64,000 nucleotides of DNA from Blastobasis lacticolella (GCA_905147135.1 LR990052.1:16306200-16370199), one strand, 5' to 3'. Counted from the stretch's first letter, positions 30,403 through 42,741 are shown. Notes: generated by a model from the sequence alone, not told the origin. Program-made: numbers and translations.

Positions 30403-31484
30403 TAAATCGAATGTTCTTTTATACAGCAACCCGGTAATCACCGTTGAAGTAGAAGTCCATTCAACTATTGTTGCAACTTTAGAAACGTACAACCTCAATC
30501 AGCGTTCCATTTCACAAACAATGGCCGCGACAATGTTTCCAACATTAAAAACAAAGCAAAAGCGCGCGCACAATAACAGAACAACTTCACTTAGGCAACA
30601 AAACACTTCAACTACTGTCGCCGGGAATCGTCCCGAATTTCCTTAACTCGTCCCAAAAGTCTCCAACTTTAATTACAAGACTTCTAGCACTGTAGAAGTG
30701 GGGAGACCGGGGCAAGATGGAGGCGGCGGAGATAATTTCTTACAGCCTATTTCGGGAGGGGAGGGAGGGGGTGTATTTAATCATGGCCGCCTAGAAGCAC
30801 GATAAATCCGAGCTCGCAGGAAGGGACGGCATTAAATTATTTTATACTAGCAATAAACTATAGCGGAGCACCGAGCTTCAACATTTGTTGGGTTGATGGG
30901 TGATTAAGTTTCAATTTCGCCGGCAGTTTTCAACAGTTAGTTTCTGTTTCATTGAAAATTACTAAAGTGGAAAATTATATTTTTGTGGCAAATGAAACCG
31001 TGATCAAGAATATATGGGGTTTGTGAAGAAAGAGCTACTGTTGGTGTTACTACTTGCTGTTGTCGGTTAAAAAAATGAGTTCCAAACAAATACGCAATAT
31101 AGCGGCACCTCATATTCGGCACCTCGTCCGGTTATAAACGAATTTATACTTTACCCATAGTTGAAATATAATAACACTTTCCCACACGAACATACCTGGA
31201 ACAAGTAAACACAGAAATAAGTAATTTTACGGCAACAAAATCACTCCCCAGATTGAAAATGCTAATCGAGAAATTTTAATTTCCTCTCTCATTGAATAAC
31301 CTCCGCTCGATCATGAGTTACGGTAATTGGCTGCTTTATAATTCAGACGAGAGGTGAGCTGATTATACATCCATCATAATACGATTGGCGAATATTTTAG
31401 ATTAGCTTTTGCTTACGGCTTCACCGGACTAAACCTTGATAAACATAACCTGTGTACATTTTAAAGATTATAATTATTATTATG
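30403..31484. other. No recognisable gene
   Basis: The G-rich patch at 30700-30770 is the only compositional departure. No frame, exon or repeat was recognised. Confidence 0.4.
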
Positions 31485-31870
31485 CTTGAACAATTCACAC
31501 AGCGCCATCTAGCCCCAAAGTAAGCAAAGCTCGTGTTATGGGTGCTAGATAACTGATAAACTACTTATATCATCATCACAGCCCATAACAGTCCACTGCA
31601 GGACTTAGGGCCTCTCCCATGAAAGAGGAGGTAATTGCCATAATCTCCACGCTCAGCAGGCGGGTTGAAGATCGCAGTGTTATAAATATAACAATGGAAA
31701 ACGCTGCTGCTTATTTTCCAGCCTACGGAGACGTTTAGATCTTTTGCCTCGAAAACATTAGTCGCCTTGTACGACACCCACGAGTGTAAGGGGTTGGTGC
31801 TATTCTACTCTGCCAGACACCACGCGGCACTACTTATATATATTTTCGTAAATACATAAATTGATCATTA
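31485..31870 (-). mobile_element. Family B SINE interrupted by a Family A insertion
   Basis: The 3' part (31485-31570) carries AATTCACACAGCGCCATCTA and continues to ACTACTTATAT. The sequence resumes at 31829 with ACTACTTATAT, then ATTTTCGTAAATACATAAAT, the next part of the SINE body. The tRNA-like head is missing. It predates the insertion at 31571. Confidence 0.85.
31571..31828 (-). mobile_element. Family A insertion with 11-bp target-site duplication
   Basis: ACTACTTATAT at 31560-31570 and 31829-31839 flanks it exactly. This fixes the true ends of Family A: the minus strand starts GCCGCGTGGTGTCTGGCAGA and ends GGGCTGTGATGATG. The length is 258 bp. The 70-codon frame at 31565-31777 is repeat-derived. 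Confidence 0.93.
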
Positions 31871-32466
31871 TTGGATGTATCTGGTTCTTTATTTTAATTG
31901 AAGGAACACTTTATGGAGTGAATCCATGAACAACAAATGAGCGTTTAGAAATTTATGAAAGTTCCAAGGCTAATCCATAAAGTCCCATAACAATTTCGAG
32001 CCGAGAAGCGACCGAGGCAAAACCCCATAAATATTCAGAGATCTTTAATACTTATTTATCCTTAATACAAAATTAATACGTCTTCAAACGACTTAATGAC
32101 AAAACAAACTCAGTTTTAAAATGCATAATTTTCAAGGCAGGCAAATTATTTTCCCATGAGAGTATACAGGGGTTCGGGGGCTCTGATACATAAGGGACGG
32201 TAATTTTTTCGAGGCTCAGCTTCTTTGCAAATTTAATAAGGCAGCTTTCCGATACTTTATTAGGTTTAAATGGATGAAATGACTCGTTAAACGAGCTCGG
32301 GGGAGTGGGCCTTCAACGAAATGAACTTGTTTGTTGTGTAACGAAAAAATGTACCTAAAGCGGAGAGGAATGTATGTTCTATAAAAGTTATATAATGCAT
32401 TTTTTGTAGATTTGGGCTTGTTGTTTATCATAGGTACAAAGAGAGCTCAAATCTTTAAATATATTT
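31871..32466. other. No recognisable gene
   Basis: This is AT-rich, with a slightly GC-richer stretch at 32160-32320 that carries no repeat. Nothing else was seen. Confidence 0.4.
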
Positions 32467-32580
32467 TGCGACCCGAGTGGTTCAGTTGGTTAACATGCCA
32501 GTCTGCCACGTAAATGTCACGAGTTCAATACCCTTCCGGACAGAAATTGAAATAATGAATTTTAATTTCTGATACAGGTA
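32467..32580 (+). mobile_element. Family B SINE, 3'-truncated and diverged
   Basis: CGACCCGAGTGGTTCAGTTG is followed by a mutated B box (GAGTTCAATACCC), GGACAGAAATTGAAATAATG and AATTTTAATTTCTGATACAG. The 3' half is missing. Changes in the B box suggest it is inactive. Confidence 0.8.
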
Positions 32581-33659
32581 CCTAAAGTACCAGACACATT
32601 ATTATCAATTTAATTTTATTAATAAAATGTAACAATAGCGATAAACTATACTATTTCTAACAGACATATTATAATTGCCATTAAAAGTAAACATAAGCTC
32701 GTGCGACGGAACTGGCATTTAAAAAAAATGTAAATACTCTTCATACGAAATAGGTACAACTAATTTTGCACTATTATTATCTAGTAAACTGTACTTACCG
32801 CTCTACTTTATTGCATTTAAAAATAAATACCCCTAAATTGTTTGTCGTCCCTCATACATTCCCGATGCCAACGTACCCCCACCTCCCCCAGGAGATAAGT
32901 GCCTGGTTTAGACCTCGTCCAATATTCATGCTCTGTTTACACAACTCGCCCGAAAGATTGTTAGCCAACTTCTAGATTAATGGACGGAATTAATCGGTTT
33001 ACAAAGTGATTAACCAAGTGTTAATTTAATCTGGTTTTAATTTATACTTTGTATTTTGTTTACGTTAAAATGGACTTTTGGTTGATGTGGGTAAAGAGTT
33101 TAGCTTCACGTAACTGGGTTTGTTAAAGGTACTGAAGGCAGTACGTCAATCTACCCTGTTTAGATTTTGGACCGTACCCGTTTGTACATGCATCCATAGC
33201 GATGTGAGCTCATTTTATACATATAGTTGGATAACTAGGTTTCTCCCACTTCTTTGAATTTTGGAATAACTTATAGCGTACGTGTTATTTTGGTATACCT
33301 ACAAACTACAACATTGTAAAGTTTGATCAAAATTCGTTCAGAAATTTATTTTTATTTATTTTACAGTTAACAGGTAAAATTTGCTTGAAACCTTAAAAAC
33401 ATCCATAAACCCAATACGCCTTCGCTATTTTTCTCAATTAAAATATTAGTAGAAAAACTGTACAAAGCACGCAACATTAGTAACATTAAAAATGAAGTCA
33501 TGCGTTCAATTAACAATATGAGTGACGTCCACAATACAATTAGCAACCCTTTCTGTGTGTCTGTCATAATTAAACAACCCCTCCTTAATGAGCTCGCATA
33601 TTAATGGCTTGGCGCGAACTTTAGTTATATAAAACATGCATTTACCTATACTAACACTA
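32581..33659. other. No recognisable gene
   Basis: This is AT-rich DNA. The 60-70-codon frames at 32766, 33367 and 33506 have no recognisable features. Confidence 0.4.
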
Positions 33660-33790
33660 TATAAGTATTGAAGCGGTCTAGTGGCAGCGTGCATTCAATA
33701 ACGATGAGGTTAAGCAACGCACATAGACGCCGGTAAGAGGATGGGTGACCTTTTCGTGCTTTGTGGCAAATCAAACTTCATCACATATAG
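33660..33790 (+). mobile_element. 5S rRNA-like SINE fragment
   Basis: GATGAGGTTAAGCAACGC at about 33697 resembles the 5S internal control region near its A box. After some changed sequence, GGATGGGTGACC at about 33740 matches the 5S C-box region. Spacing fits a 5S-derived SINE head better than a 5S gene, because the 5S 5' and 3' stems are not present. Confidence 0.5.
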
Positions 33791-34769
33791 AAATAACTCT
33801 GTGTTCAACAAAGGAATGAGCTCGCTACTCACGTGTGCCTCCCTAGCCGCACTGGTAGGCTTGTTTAGAGCTTAGAGCCGCTAAGCAAGTCACTCCAGCA
33901 TGTGTTTGTAAAAAGAAATTACACATTATTCCACAGTTTAGTCCCTTTTTCTGATCTTCGTACGCATACTTACTGATTTTGAGTAGACTATTACCTTTTA
34001 CGTATATATTGAGCCTCTATAATCAACGGCGATGGCGATGTAGAATGAAAAGTGTTATACAGTGGCTTAGTGCAGTAGTAACTTTACTGAAATGCTTCTG
34101 ATCCAATATAATACAAAGCGATTTTCCGCGTTTTTTGGGTTATTTTCCTTTATTCAACTAAAATGTTAGTATACGTTAATGATGATAATACGACGAGTAA
34201 CGATAACCCGTAAATCGATTTATTACTATAATGTACTCATTCTACATGACGTTTACCGCATAATTCCATCAGCCGTATATCGAACGATCATTACCCAAGA
34301 ATGGAATCCCAATAATTACAAGACACGGGAAACGCAGCGAAGCATCTGCGGATTCAAATCGCTTTGCCAATCTCGTTAGATGAATCCGATTCATCGAACG
34401 CCACCCATCAGCCGCAGCATGACGAGCTATGTCGCGTGAGATGTAGCTGTGTTTCTCGCTTATTTCAACATAAATAGAAAGAGTTAGCTAGAGTTATATC
34501 TCGCCTTCTGGCGAGCGCAGACAGGCCAACTGATTGATGGATTTATCTCTGTTTCTATCTCTTTTGTCTTTTGGAAAGGTGTAAATAAGATTATAATTTC
34601 TGTAACAAGGATCTGATTTGGGTTTATGTCTTGATATATCTATCTTTTTTACGTCATAAACGCGGAAGACAAACAAGCTAGCGGCTATCCTGATGCAAAG
34701 TGGTCACCGCGTGGTGCCTATAAATAAAATGTTTAAAAAGCTTTATACTTATTTGAATATAAGTACATA
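33791..34769. other. No recognisable gene
   Basis: This is mostly AT-rich. Frames at 34179-34379 and 34494-34676 are unsupported. Confidence 0.4.
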
Positions 34770-34997
34770 GCAATCCTCCGCGGTATACACCGTGCGTAGT
34801 TGGGATATCTGTGAACATTCACATATCTCGCAGGACTTTATTATTTACCCGGGATCAGAAGTAGCATATAGAACTCGGGAATAATATATCTTTCTATTGG
34901 TAAAATAATTTTCAAAATCGTTGTAATAGTTTTGGAGATTACCCCTGATAAACAAACTCTCAAACTTTTCTTCTTTATAATGTTAGGTAGTATAGAT
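34770..34997 (+). mobile_element. Family F2 repeat
   Basis: It contains ATTTACCCGGGATCAGAAGT, AAATCGTTGTAATAGTTTTG and TTCTTCTTTATAATGTTAGG, and ends TAGTATAGATT. This is the same end structure as at 25638 and 44814. Confidence 0.6.
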
Positions 34998-35894
34998 TAA
35001 TCTGATGGTATCTTCTGTCACTTGCCAGAAGTCTTTCTTTCATGATGTAAATGGATCCTAGTAACCGACATAAACGTATTTACCAATATAAAGCGCTCTA
35101 AATCACATGCAAATAGAATTCAAATCCCATAAAGGCCTTAAGAAGCTATAAACTTAATCGCGAGTCAATTATTTAGCATCTAATTATGTTAAAAGAGCAT
35201 TTAGAAGTTCTCGAATCAATTTGGAGTTTTAAGAGGTCTCAGAGGGGGCGGCCATCTTGTTTGCGTCCGTTCCTATTCAAATATGGAACGTAATTAGACT
35301 CATATAACGCAATATGAAAGTACGTCTTTCGAAATTAATAATTGACTGGTATGTCGCCGTCTAGGAGGGAGGGGGCACGACTTCCCTATTTTTCCAACCA
35401 TAGGGGTTTTGCATTTACTTTTTAATATGGGTCCACCCAGTGGTCAACCTGTATTATCTTAAAACAAGAATTCTTAAATAGGCCACGACTTTACTAGACC
35501 CCTTTACCTACATAGAAAATGAATCATTGAAATCGATTCTTCTGTTAACATAGATAAAAACAAATATACTATCATAGAACCTCAAGATGGTTTAAAATCG
35601 ATGTTTTTAGCTAGTCTTATATTTCCAAATACAGTATAGAAATGCTTTCTATATTTTAGTTTGCTAGAGCTTTTGGCAATGAGCCGTCCATGAATCTTTT
35701 ATAAGCTCTAAGCTCGACGGTAGTTCAAAGGTCATAGTATGCTCCAGAAAGCGCCGACGAATCGGTCAAGGCTGTTTTACATTAGTTTGTTTTGTATTAA
35801 ATATTTAAGGAAGTATGAATTCGTCGTTGTTTTAATAACAACATTGTCCTAATAACACATATAACCCTAACCCTAATCCTTGCCCTATAACTCA
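34998..35894. other. No recognisable gene
   Basis: This is AT-rich DNA with a short CCCTAA-like run (AACCCTAACCCTAATCC) at 35861-35879. Nothing else was recognised. Confidence 0.4.
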
Positions 35895-36058
35895 ACATCA
35901 TAGCAGCCGAAAGACTGCTGGGCACGGCCTTCGCCAGATATCTCCACAAAGGCCGGTCTTATGCCGTCCGCGTCCAGCTGGTACTTATGATCTTTACCAG
36001 ACTCCAAAATTTTACTGCCCGATCGGCCACCTGTTCTGCGAGCTAATTGCCCTGCCAC
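35895..36058 (-). mobile_element. RTE-type LINE 3' fragment, decayed
   Basis: Plus-strand blocks ACTGCTGGGCACGGCCTTCG, ATATCTCCACAAAGGCCGGT, CAGCTGGTACTTATGATCTT and AATTTTACTGCCCGATCGGC match 11476-11690 in order, with deletions and substitutions. No frame is kept. Confidence 0.8.
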
Positions 36059-36392
36059 TTTTTATAACTATTTTACTCATATTTAAAAAAATTAAAGAAA
36101 TTGATTAATTGATTCAACAATAGAATGGAAATACATAGTAAGTACTAAGTATGAAGTTAGAAAATGAAGAAGAAGTTGTGATAAATATCTACGAGATTCA
36201 ATAAAAAAAAAATTACATGTTATCAATTTTGAGAATGGGAATTGTGATTTTTTGTTGGCTTGTCGTCTACTAACTACACAGTTTAAACATGCTTTCTCGT
36301 ATTAGTTTCAGAACCATACTGAATACCGTTGGCCAAGTGAGGTTGACCACCGTCTTCCGCTGAGCCTAGTTAGAGCCTAAGATTGGTTAAAC
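36059..36392. other. No recognisable gene
   Basis: This is AT-rich. Nothing was seen. Confidence 0.4.
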
Positions 36393-36425
36393 AGTCTCGG
36401 TAGTCGATTGGCACCCCGTGACGTT
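36393..36425 (+). repeat. Short dispersed repeat (AGTCGATTGGCACC)
   Basis: CAGTCTCGGTAGTCGATTGG then CACCCCGTGACG, as at 28848. ATTTATTTA follows, so it may be the 3' end of an unrecognised SINE. Confidence 0.55.
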
Positions 36426-36447
36426 TCTTATATTTTTTATTTATTTA

Positions 36448-36632
36448 CTAGTAGACCCGGCGAGACTTCGTTCGCGTATACCTAATTAACCCCTACCTAC
36501 CCTTCTTGCTTATAAACCTTCCGATTTGCTTATAAAACCACATTAAAATCCGTTGCGTAGTTTAAAAGATCTAAGCGTACATAGATACATAAACGGCGGA
36601 AAGCGACCTTGTTTCTTACAATGTATACAGAT
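36448..36632 (+). mobile_element. Family F repeat
   Basis: It begins ACTAGTAGACCCGGCGAGAC and TTCGTTCGCGTA, keeps ACCACATTAAAATCCGTTGC and GTAGTTTAAAAGATC, and ends AAGCGACCTTGTTTCTTAC. Confidence 0.7.
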
Positions 36633-39600
36633 CCAATTGAGCGTAATACTCCTTGCAGAGCATGACTATACTAAACAAAATCCCAGCAATCGATAGCATT
36701 AAAGCCTCGAGCACAGCAATAGCAAGGGTATAAGTAAACAGATAATAATCCCTAGTAGGAGCCCGTGGACACACAGACAAACAGTCGGACCCAATTAAAT
36801 GGCCCGCTAGAGTTGTGTGTTTAGGACACCGCCTTTGATACGGACAGACAAATGTATTATGTGTGTATCTAGATTTGATTTTATGGGTCGCTTGCTCGCT
36901 GGTAAAGAGTTGTCTTCGATATCCTCTTCCGCTCTTGTGGGGTGTCTTGGCGTGTGAGTCCTCATATTTATGTTAAAAGGGAGTTCAGTCTTGTTTGTTT
37001 GGAAATGTATGTGCCAGTAAGATGAAATGGATGGGGCGCAACTAACCGATGTTTGTTCCTTCATTCTTGAAATTTTATAATCAGATCAGAAAACCGTATA
37101 ATACCGTGTGTGTTTATTAAAACCCTTATAATACGCGTTATTAAAGTAGGTTGGGTCTCAAAACAAGATATCGTGTCCATTAGCAGCATATCATGCCAAC
37201 AAACGATTCAATTGGAACACAAACTGCGGAATAATTTAAAATATGCAGCGCAAAATGGCGACTAATCAACGTGGCGTGTGAGAATTCCTTCCTTTCCACA
37301 ACCAGATTGCGTCCACTGAACCTTTTGGAGTCAGCCCTGATATTGGGTAAACATAAAGTGTACAGAGAAACCGGAACAAATTAAAAATGACCCGTTTTGA
37401 AAGTAATTTTCGAGCGTCGAATACAGATTGGGTTTGCAGAATGTTGGTGTGGATTTCGGTTTGTTTTCAAATGGAAAATGTGATAGGAGCGTCAGTTTTA
37501 AGGCAGTCAGAATAGTACCTAATCCTTTTGGCGTGGCAAGTAATTTACATCAGTACAAGCTTTGATTGTCATATTTTTATCATTGTGCAAGCTTAGTATA
37601 GGGCTGGATGGCGCGTTGTGACGTCACACAATTTCACACATTGCAATAATAATTATAATTATTTTAAAGACGTAAATCTTTGGTGCAACAAATCAACAAG
37701 TGTGTGAGAACTGAAGAACTGAGAACAAACTGAACCAATTTCGTAATATAGTAATACGAAGTAATGTTATCCTGAGTGTCGTATTGCAAAATATAATTGT
37801 ACTCCTTGGGATAGTTGATTCGGGACAATTAAGAATTTCGAGCTTTATAAGGGGTTAAAGCTACGGCGATCGTTGATTGCTTGGTAAAACATATTTCACT
37901 TTAAAAAAATATGAGTACCATACAAAAACACATTACGACATGAAAACTCTTTCATACACACTCCATTACATATACACACACCTGTACCTAAACCCTTCCA
38001 AGTAAACTTGGTGAAGAAAACCAATTTTCACGGACAATTTCGTTTGGATACACACCGGAGAGACGTGCGAGCGTGGGCTCCGAGGTCCAGCGGTGGGAAC
38101 AATCTCGCTGTTGGGCCTAAGCAAACAAGGTCAGGAAATACTCGGCGTTAAACGACGAATGAATCCGGAATCCGTTAGAGTAGAGAGAGAAGGGATACTA
38201 AAGAAATATATAGAGTTGATAAAGGTATGATATAAATAAAAAGCTGAAGATTGTTTGTTTATTTGAACGAACTTACCTCTGAAACTACCATCGGATTAGA
38301 AAAAGTATTTTTAAATCTTATTGCCTTTGATAAAAGGTAATCTGGGGCAGCACATATAATGTATATTTTCATAAGTCTTACACTTATTTCTTAGTGTCCA
38401 CATATTAAACCTGAAAAGGGTGTCCAAAATATTATAAAAAGTTCTTATAGTTCGTATATGTCTAACATCTCACATCAACAGCCAATCTTAAACTCTGTGT
38501 TTTCCACTATTGAAAAGTTTTTGAAAGGTGAGCCCAACAGGGTGGGGTTGGTTTAGTACAGTTCCATTTAACCCAACCAGTAAAACCAATATTATAAGCT
38601 CGTAAAACACGATTCAGACGAAATCCCACCCCAGAGTTGGCGTAAACTGAAACTATGAACCTCGCAACTGGAGGGAGAAACTAGGAACCTCGCAACTGAA
38701 GATGGGGAAACAAATCGTATTATAAACCGGCCAAGATGGTGTCTGCCTCGCGAAACAGATTAAGAGAAAAATTGCGTTGACGGCCTCCTCCGAGACGGGC
38801 CCATATTTTTTTAATTTTCTCAAACAAGATCTCTTGGCAAAGATTCGATTATACGGCCTACCGTCTTGAAGTATTATTAAATTTGTTTTGGAGAGCTCAG
38901 CGGGGATGCGGTGACGCCTTGGCTTGGCTTTGATGCAACTTTTTACGCAGTTAATAACCGTGCTTATCTATTTTAAGTACTTATGCGGAGCCTTCTTTAA
39001 ACCTGTATCATATAGTATAGGTATAAGGGGGTGGCTTTATTTATTACTTATAGCTTCTTCGGAGGGTTAAACGGGGGCAGCACCGATGTGCAGAACACTC
39101 GGATTATTGTGTATTTTATGTCAGATATTGTAATACTCTCTCGGAATCTTTGATAATAACGTACAGAGTAGGTATAATACGGCACTAAGCCTTTCCACAC
39201 TTGTACAAGGCGAATAATGGCATAGAAGAAGACCAGTTGCGACCACCTAACGCCCGAAAATGATGTAGTGTTTTCTGTTATGCATTGTTACCAGATGAGA
39301 TGGCGGTCAAATGTCTAGAAAGACAAAAAAAAAATTACCACACTGCGTCTTCAACTAGTTTTACCAAAAGAGAAGATTAATTACATGTGTCGTAACTCAA
39401 AATATTAGCATTTTTTCTCACTAAGACGCCGAAGATGCGTACAGTCCGCTGGATGATAAGTTGAACATTGTAAATATAAAAAAAACAAATGTATCAGAAA
39501 AAGAAAAATTCCAAACTTTGAACACAGCTCCTTTACGGAAAACAAGAAACAATTATCAAGCCTACAAAAACAGATCCAATAGCCGCTCCATTACTGTAAA

Positions 39601-40835
39601 GACAATAAAATTTTTCTTGTACCCCAAAGTTTCTCCTTCCTTTTAATTCGTACCCTGGTTCTTTATGAAATAAGTTTTTTCTGTAACAAGATTACGTTTT
39701 ATGAGCACAAAATTGGGGGATAACGAATATAAGTACGAATTCCTTTCTTGGCAAAGTTAGCTTGGCTGTTTATGGTGGCGCTGTTCGCGAAGAAAATGCC
39801 TGAACCACATAAGAAATATCTCTGTGCGTATTTTTTCCATGGGTGATGTTTTGTCGGTTTTAGAAGGCGCGGTATCTTACTTCCCGGAGTTGTTTGATGG
39901 AATAAAGTTCCCGCTCTGAAACGAATTTTGTTAAGAGGGCGAGCTACTTAACGTCTTATTTTTTGTTTCGACAGATACTCGTGATATTAAAATTTGATTG
40001 ATCTCAACGTAAATATGAGGAAAATGCCGGCGAGCAAACATTTCGTTATTAAAAATTCCCTTTGTAGACAACGAAATTTGTGAATAATGGTATTGTAATT
40101 CTGTCTTATGTTCGGTATGCTTATTACATTATAAAGGCAGAAATTAGACTACAAATAGATCAAATTACACTTTCATGCAACAAAGGAAACGCTTTTTAAT
40201 TATATTTATTACCTATACATTAAATATCTCTTATAGAGAGAAGCTCGCTTATGTAAACTATATTCAACTTTCAACAACGTGTAACAATTTGTGTACAATA
40301 AAGAAATATATTCCCTTACAAAGTACCAATATACCAAATCAGTACATACTTAATTCTCGTCCTATAGTTCGAATTAAACCTCCCTAATATTTCAGACTAA
40401 GGAAGGCTCACTTAGAATTTAACTCCTTTCAAATTTAAATCCCGATCTCAACCCTCCCCCCTCCCCGCCGACTATATTATTGCTCATATTCGATAAACTT
40501 CACAATTTGCCTAAACTATGAATCCGTCAAAATGTAATCTGGAATAGAGATGTGACATCTATGGGTACTCTGGTTTTGGTTTCATAATGATTTTGGGTAA
40601 ATCACTATACTTTGAGCAAGACTCGCCAGTCGGGTTCGACATCGTAGAAATCTTCTACCTATTTCCCCATTTCCTAGTTAGTATACGTCGAAGGCGACAA
40701 CTATAGGGTTAAACATGGTGCTCTTACGCGCTACCGGACATGACATTTCACATATTGGTTCGAATGGATCGAACTGTTTATAGTCGAAAGTACGTACGTA
40801 CGAACATAGTCGTAGTTAACTGCAAGAAGCATTGG
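36633..40835. other. Long stretch with no recognisable gene
   Basis: This 4.2-kb interval has the fewest repeats in the window. A possible diverged Family B body sits at about 37600-37650 (GGGCTGGATGGCGCGTTGTG). Frames at 36807-37064, 39461-39646 and 40175-40387 are AT-driven and unsupported. No splice-site and frame pair stands out. Confidence 0.4.
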
Positions 40836-41020
40836 CGGAAATATGAAAGTTCAAGCTGGGGTCCGAAGTGGCAAAAACAAAAGGAGATGTATGAAAAGAG
40901 TTGTGGATATATGCGAGGCTATGCGAGTTGTGTCAGGACAGAGCAAAGTGGCAGTCCATAGTCTCTGCCTACCCCACCTGTGGGACAGAGGTGTGAGCTT
41001 TATGTATGTATGTATATACG
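40836..41020 (+). mobile_element. LINE 3'-end fragment with (TATG)n tail
   Basis: GCGGAAATATGAAAGTTCAA starts a diverged coding end. AGTCCATAGTCTCTGCCTAC, CCCACCTGTGGGACAGAGGT and GTGAGCTTTATGTATGTATG form a terminal block I know from lepidopteran LINE 3' ends. The overlapping frames at 40740-40961 and 40843-41166 are remnants or chance. Confidence 0.5.
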
Positions 41021-41502
41021 TAAGAAATATCAAGATTCCTTTGGTCCCAAACTTACGGAACCATACCTATTCCAGCCTTACGTTTCACAAAGGGCCAGGG
41101 GGCTGGGAATGCAAGGGCAGACGGATTATCATACAGCATGAATATTTTATCAAGCGCTCTGATTGAATTAAATTTGATGATAGGCATGTGGTTCTAACTG
41201 GGCTCAATGCAAATTAGTTGTGGTCTCGTCTCTAGCCTGAGATTTGTAGTATAGAGTCATGTAGTGTCTGTGGAATTTGAAGTATCATTTTATTCGAAGT
41301 ATTACATCACGATTGGAGAAATATAAAGTGGCTACTAAACGGGATATATTTTTAGCAGCTACTTTTCTATTGCTGTTTCAGTCGCACGCTATTGTTGTAG
41401 CATAGTGCGTCCTTTTCTACTCGACATAAAGTTTGGCGTCAATGACGAAGTGACGATATTGCAGCCATATCGTGGAGTTAAAATATTGACCGATTAGAAG
41501 CC
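41021..41502. other. No recognisable gene
   Basis: This is mixed sequence. Nothing was recognised. Confidence 0.4.
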
Positions 41503-41712
41503 AGGGGGTCTAAAATGACGCGTTTTATAATATGATTCATATGAATTTGTCATAAATTCATCTAAAGCGTCGCTGTTGTTGACATTGACTTGACATGACA
41601 TGATTCAAAATGGCGTCCTTTAGTTCTTGTATTGGCCACCGGATCAGATAAGTTTGTGGTAGTTTAATATTAATCATAGTATGAAACTCTTATGTGGATT
41701 CTTCAGACCCCC
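41503..41712. mobile_element. MITE, copy 2
   Basis: It begins AGGGGGTCTAAAATGACGCG and TTTTATAATATGATTCATAT, has the centre TTCAAAATGGCGTCCTTTAG, and ends ATGAAACTCTTATG then AGACCCCCC. It shares arms and centre with 27700-27869 and is about 40 bp longer, containing GTTGACATTGACTTGACATG. Copy 1 is therefore probably internally deleted. Confidence 0.87.
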
Positions 41713-42030
41713 CGGTCAGAAAATCATTTGAGACACTCATGTGAGTAGAAGTTTTGAAGAAAGGACAGATGTCATACAACTACAACTTTACGAACATCCT
41801 GTCGATATTTTATACTATTAAATGAAGATGCGATCAATGATAGAGCATGCCACCTTTACTCCGTCTACGCAACGCATTCCAAGCTTCACTATCTCGGGAA
41901 TTTCATTCGAAATTTTCAATGGAGGTTCCTTCCTATAATAACTCTAACCAGAAATCTTCGTAGTATTAGGTATATCAAACTCCTTGATTGTGCCTGAAAA
42001 TGCCAAAATGCCACGATACATTTATACCCT
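41713..42030. other. No recognisable gene
   Basis: This is AT-rich sequence. Nothing was recognised. Confidence 0.4.
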
Positions 42031-42069
42031 CTCGGCAGTGGAGCAATTTCATGAATAAACATAATCCCA
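42031..42069 (+). repeat. Local duplicated block, copy 1
   Basis: CTCTCGGCAGTGGAGCAATT then TCATGAATAAACATAAT. It is similar to 42703-42741 at about 33 of 39 positions, with an AATGCCAC word 20-30 bp upstream in both. Confidence 0.65.
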
Positions 42070-42702
42070 CGAAAAACATTTCATGTAAATTCGGCTGCCA
42101 AGCCTCACAAGTTCATTACGCTTTCACAGTTAAAATGTTGTCATATCGCACGAACAGCTCTTACAGTACAAAGCCAAACTACAAACCCTACATCTCGGTT
42201 AAAAAGTTTACCTAGGTCGTTTTGGGCCCGTTCTACAAATACTCCCAAGTCTAATGCTAAACAATTAACACTCGTATTCTGAAACTTTACTATGAAGTCT
42301 CACAGTGCGTTCGATCGTATAGAATTACAATGGAGGAGCTAACTTTCCAATCTTTAGGATTTCAATCCAGCAGACAATATATTACCTAGACTGTTTTTTT
42401 CCCATGCTAGATACAGTGGCGATCGGCAATATGCGTCCGTCAAAAATGATAGCGAGCAATATTGACCAATCATAGTACAGTATTGAAAGCAATTTAGCAA
42501 ATAACCGTTGACGAGACCCGTGACACGACGAGAGTAACTCTACAATACTTAAACAAGTATCGTTTGTGCTATTGGCTGTAACTCTAATGTATCAGTAGTT
42601 CCTAGCAAAACTTTTCGACATTTTATCCCGAAGTTACATCGCAGCGGAATAAGACAACAAGCGCTCCGAGTCAAGTTGTGTAAATGCCACAGTGTGTCTG
42701 TA

Positions 42703-42741
42703 CGCTCTCGGCAGATGAGCAATTCCATGAATAAACATAAT
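42703..42741 (+). repeat. Local duplicated block, copy 2
   Basis: CTCTCGGCAGATGAGCAATT then CCATGAATAAACATAAT, about 670 bp from copy 1 and in the same orientation. Confidence 0.65.

Noticed and set aside
33690..33755. 5S rRNA gene
   Set aside because: Only the internal control-region words are present. The 5' and 3' complementary ends of 5S are absent.
35861..35879. CCCTAA-like run that might be telomeric
   Set aside because: It has only two to three units, and the CCCTAA unit differs from the TTAGG unit of insect telomeres. It sits next to an RTE fragment inside ordinary DNA.
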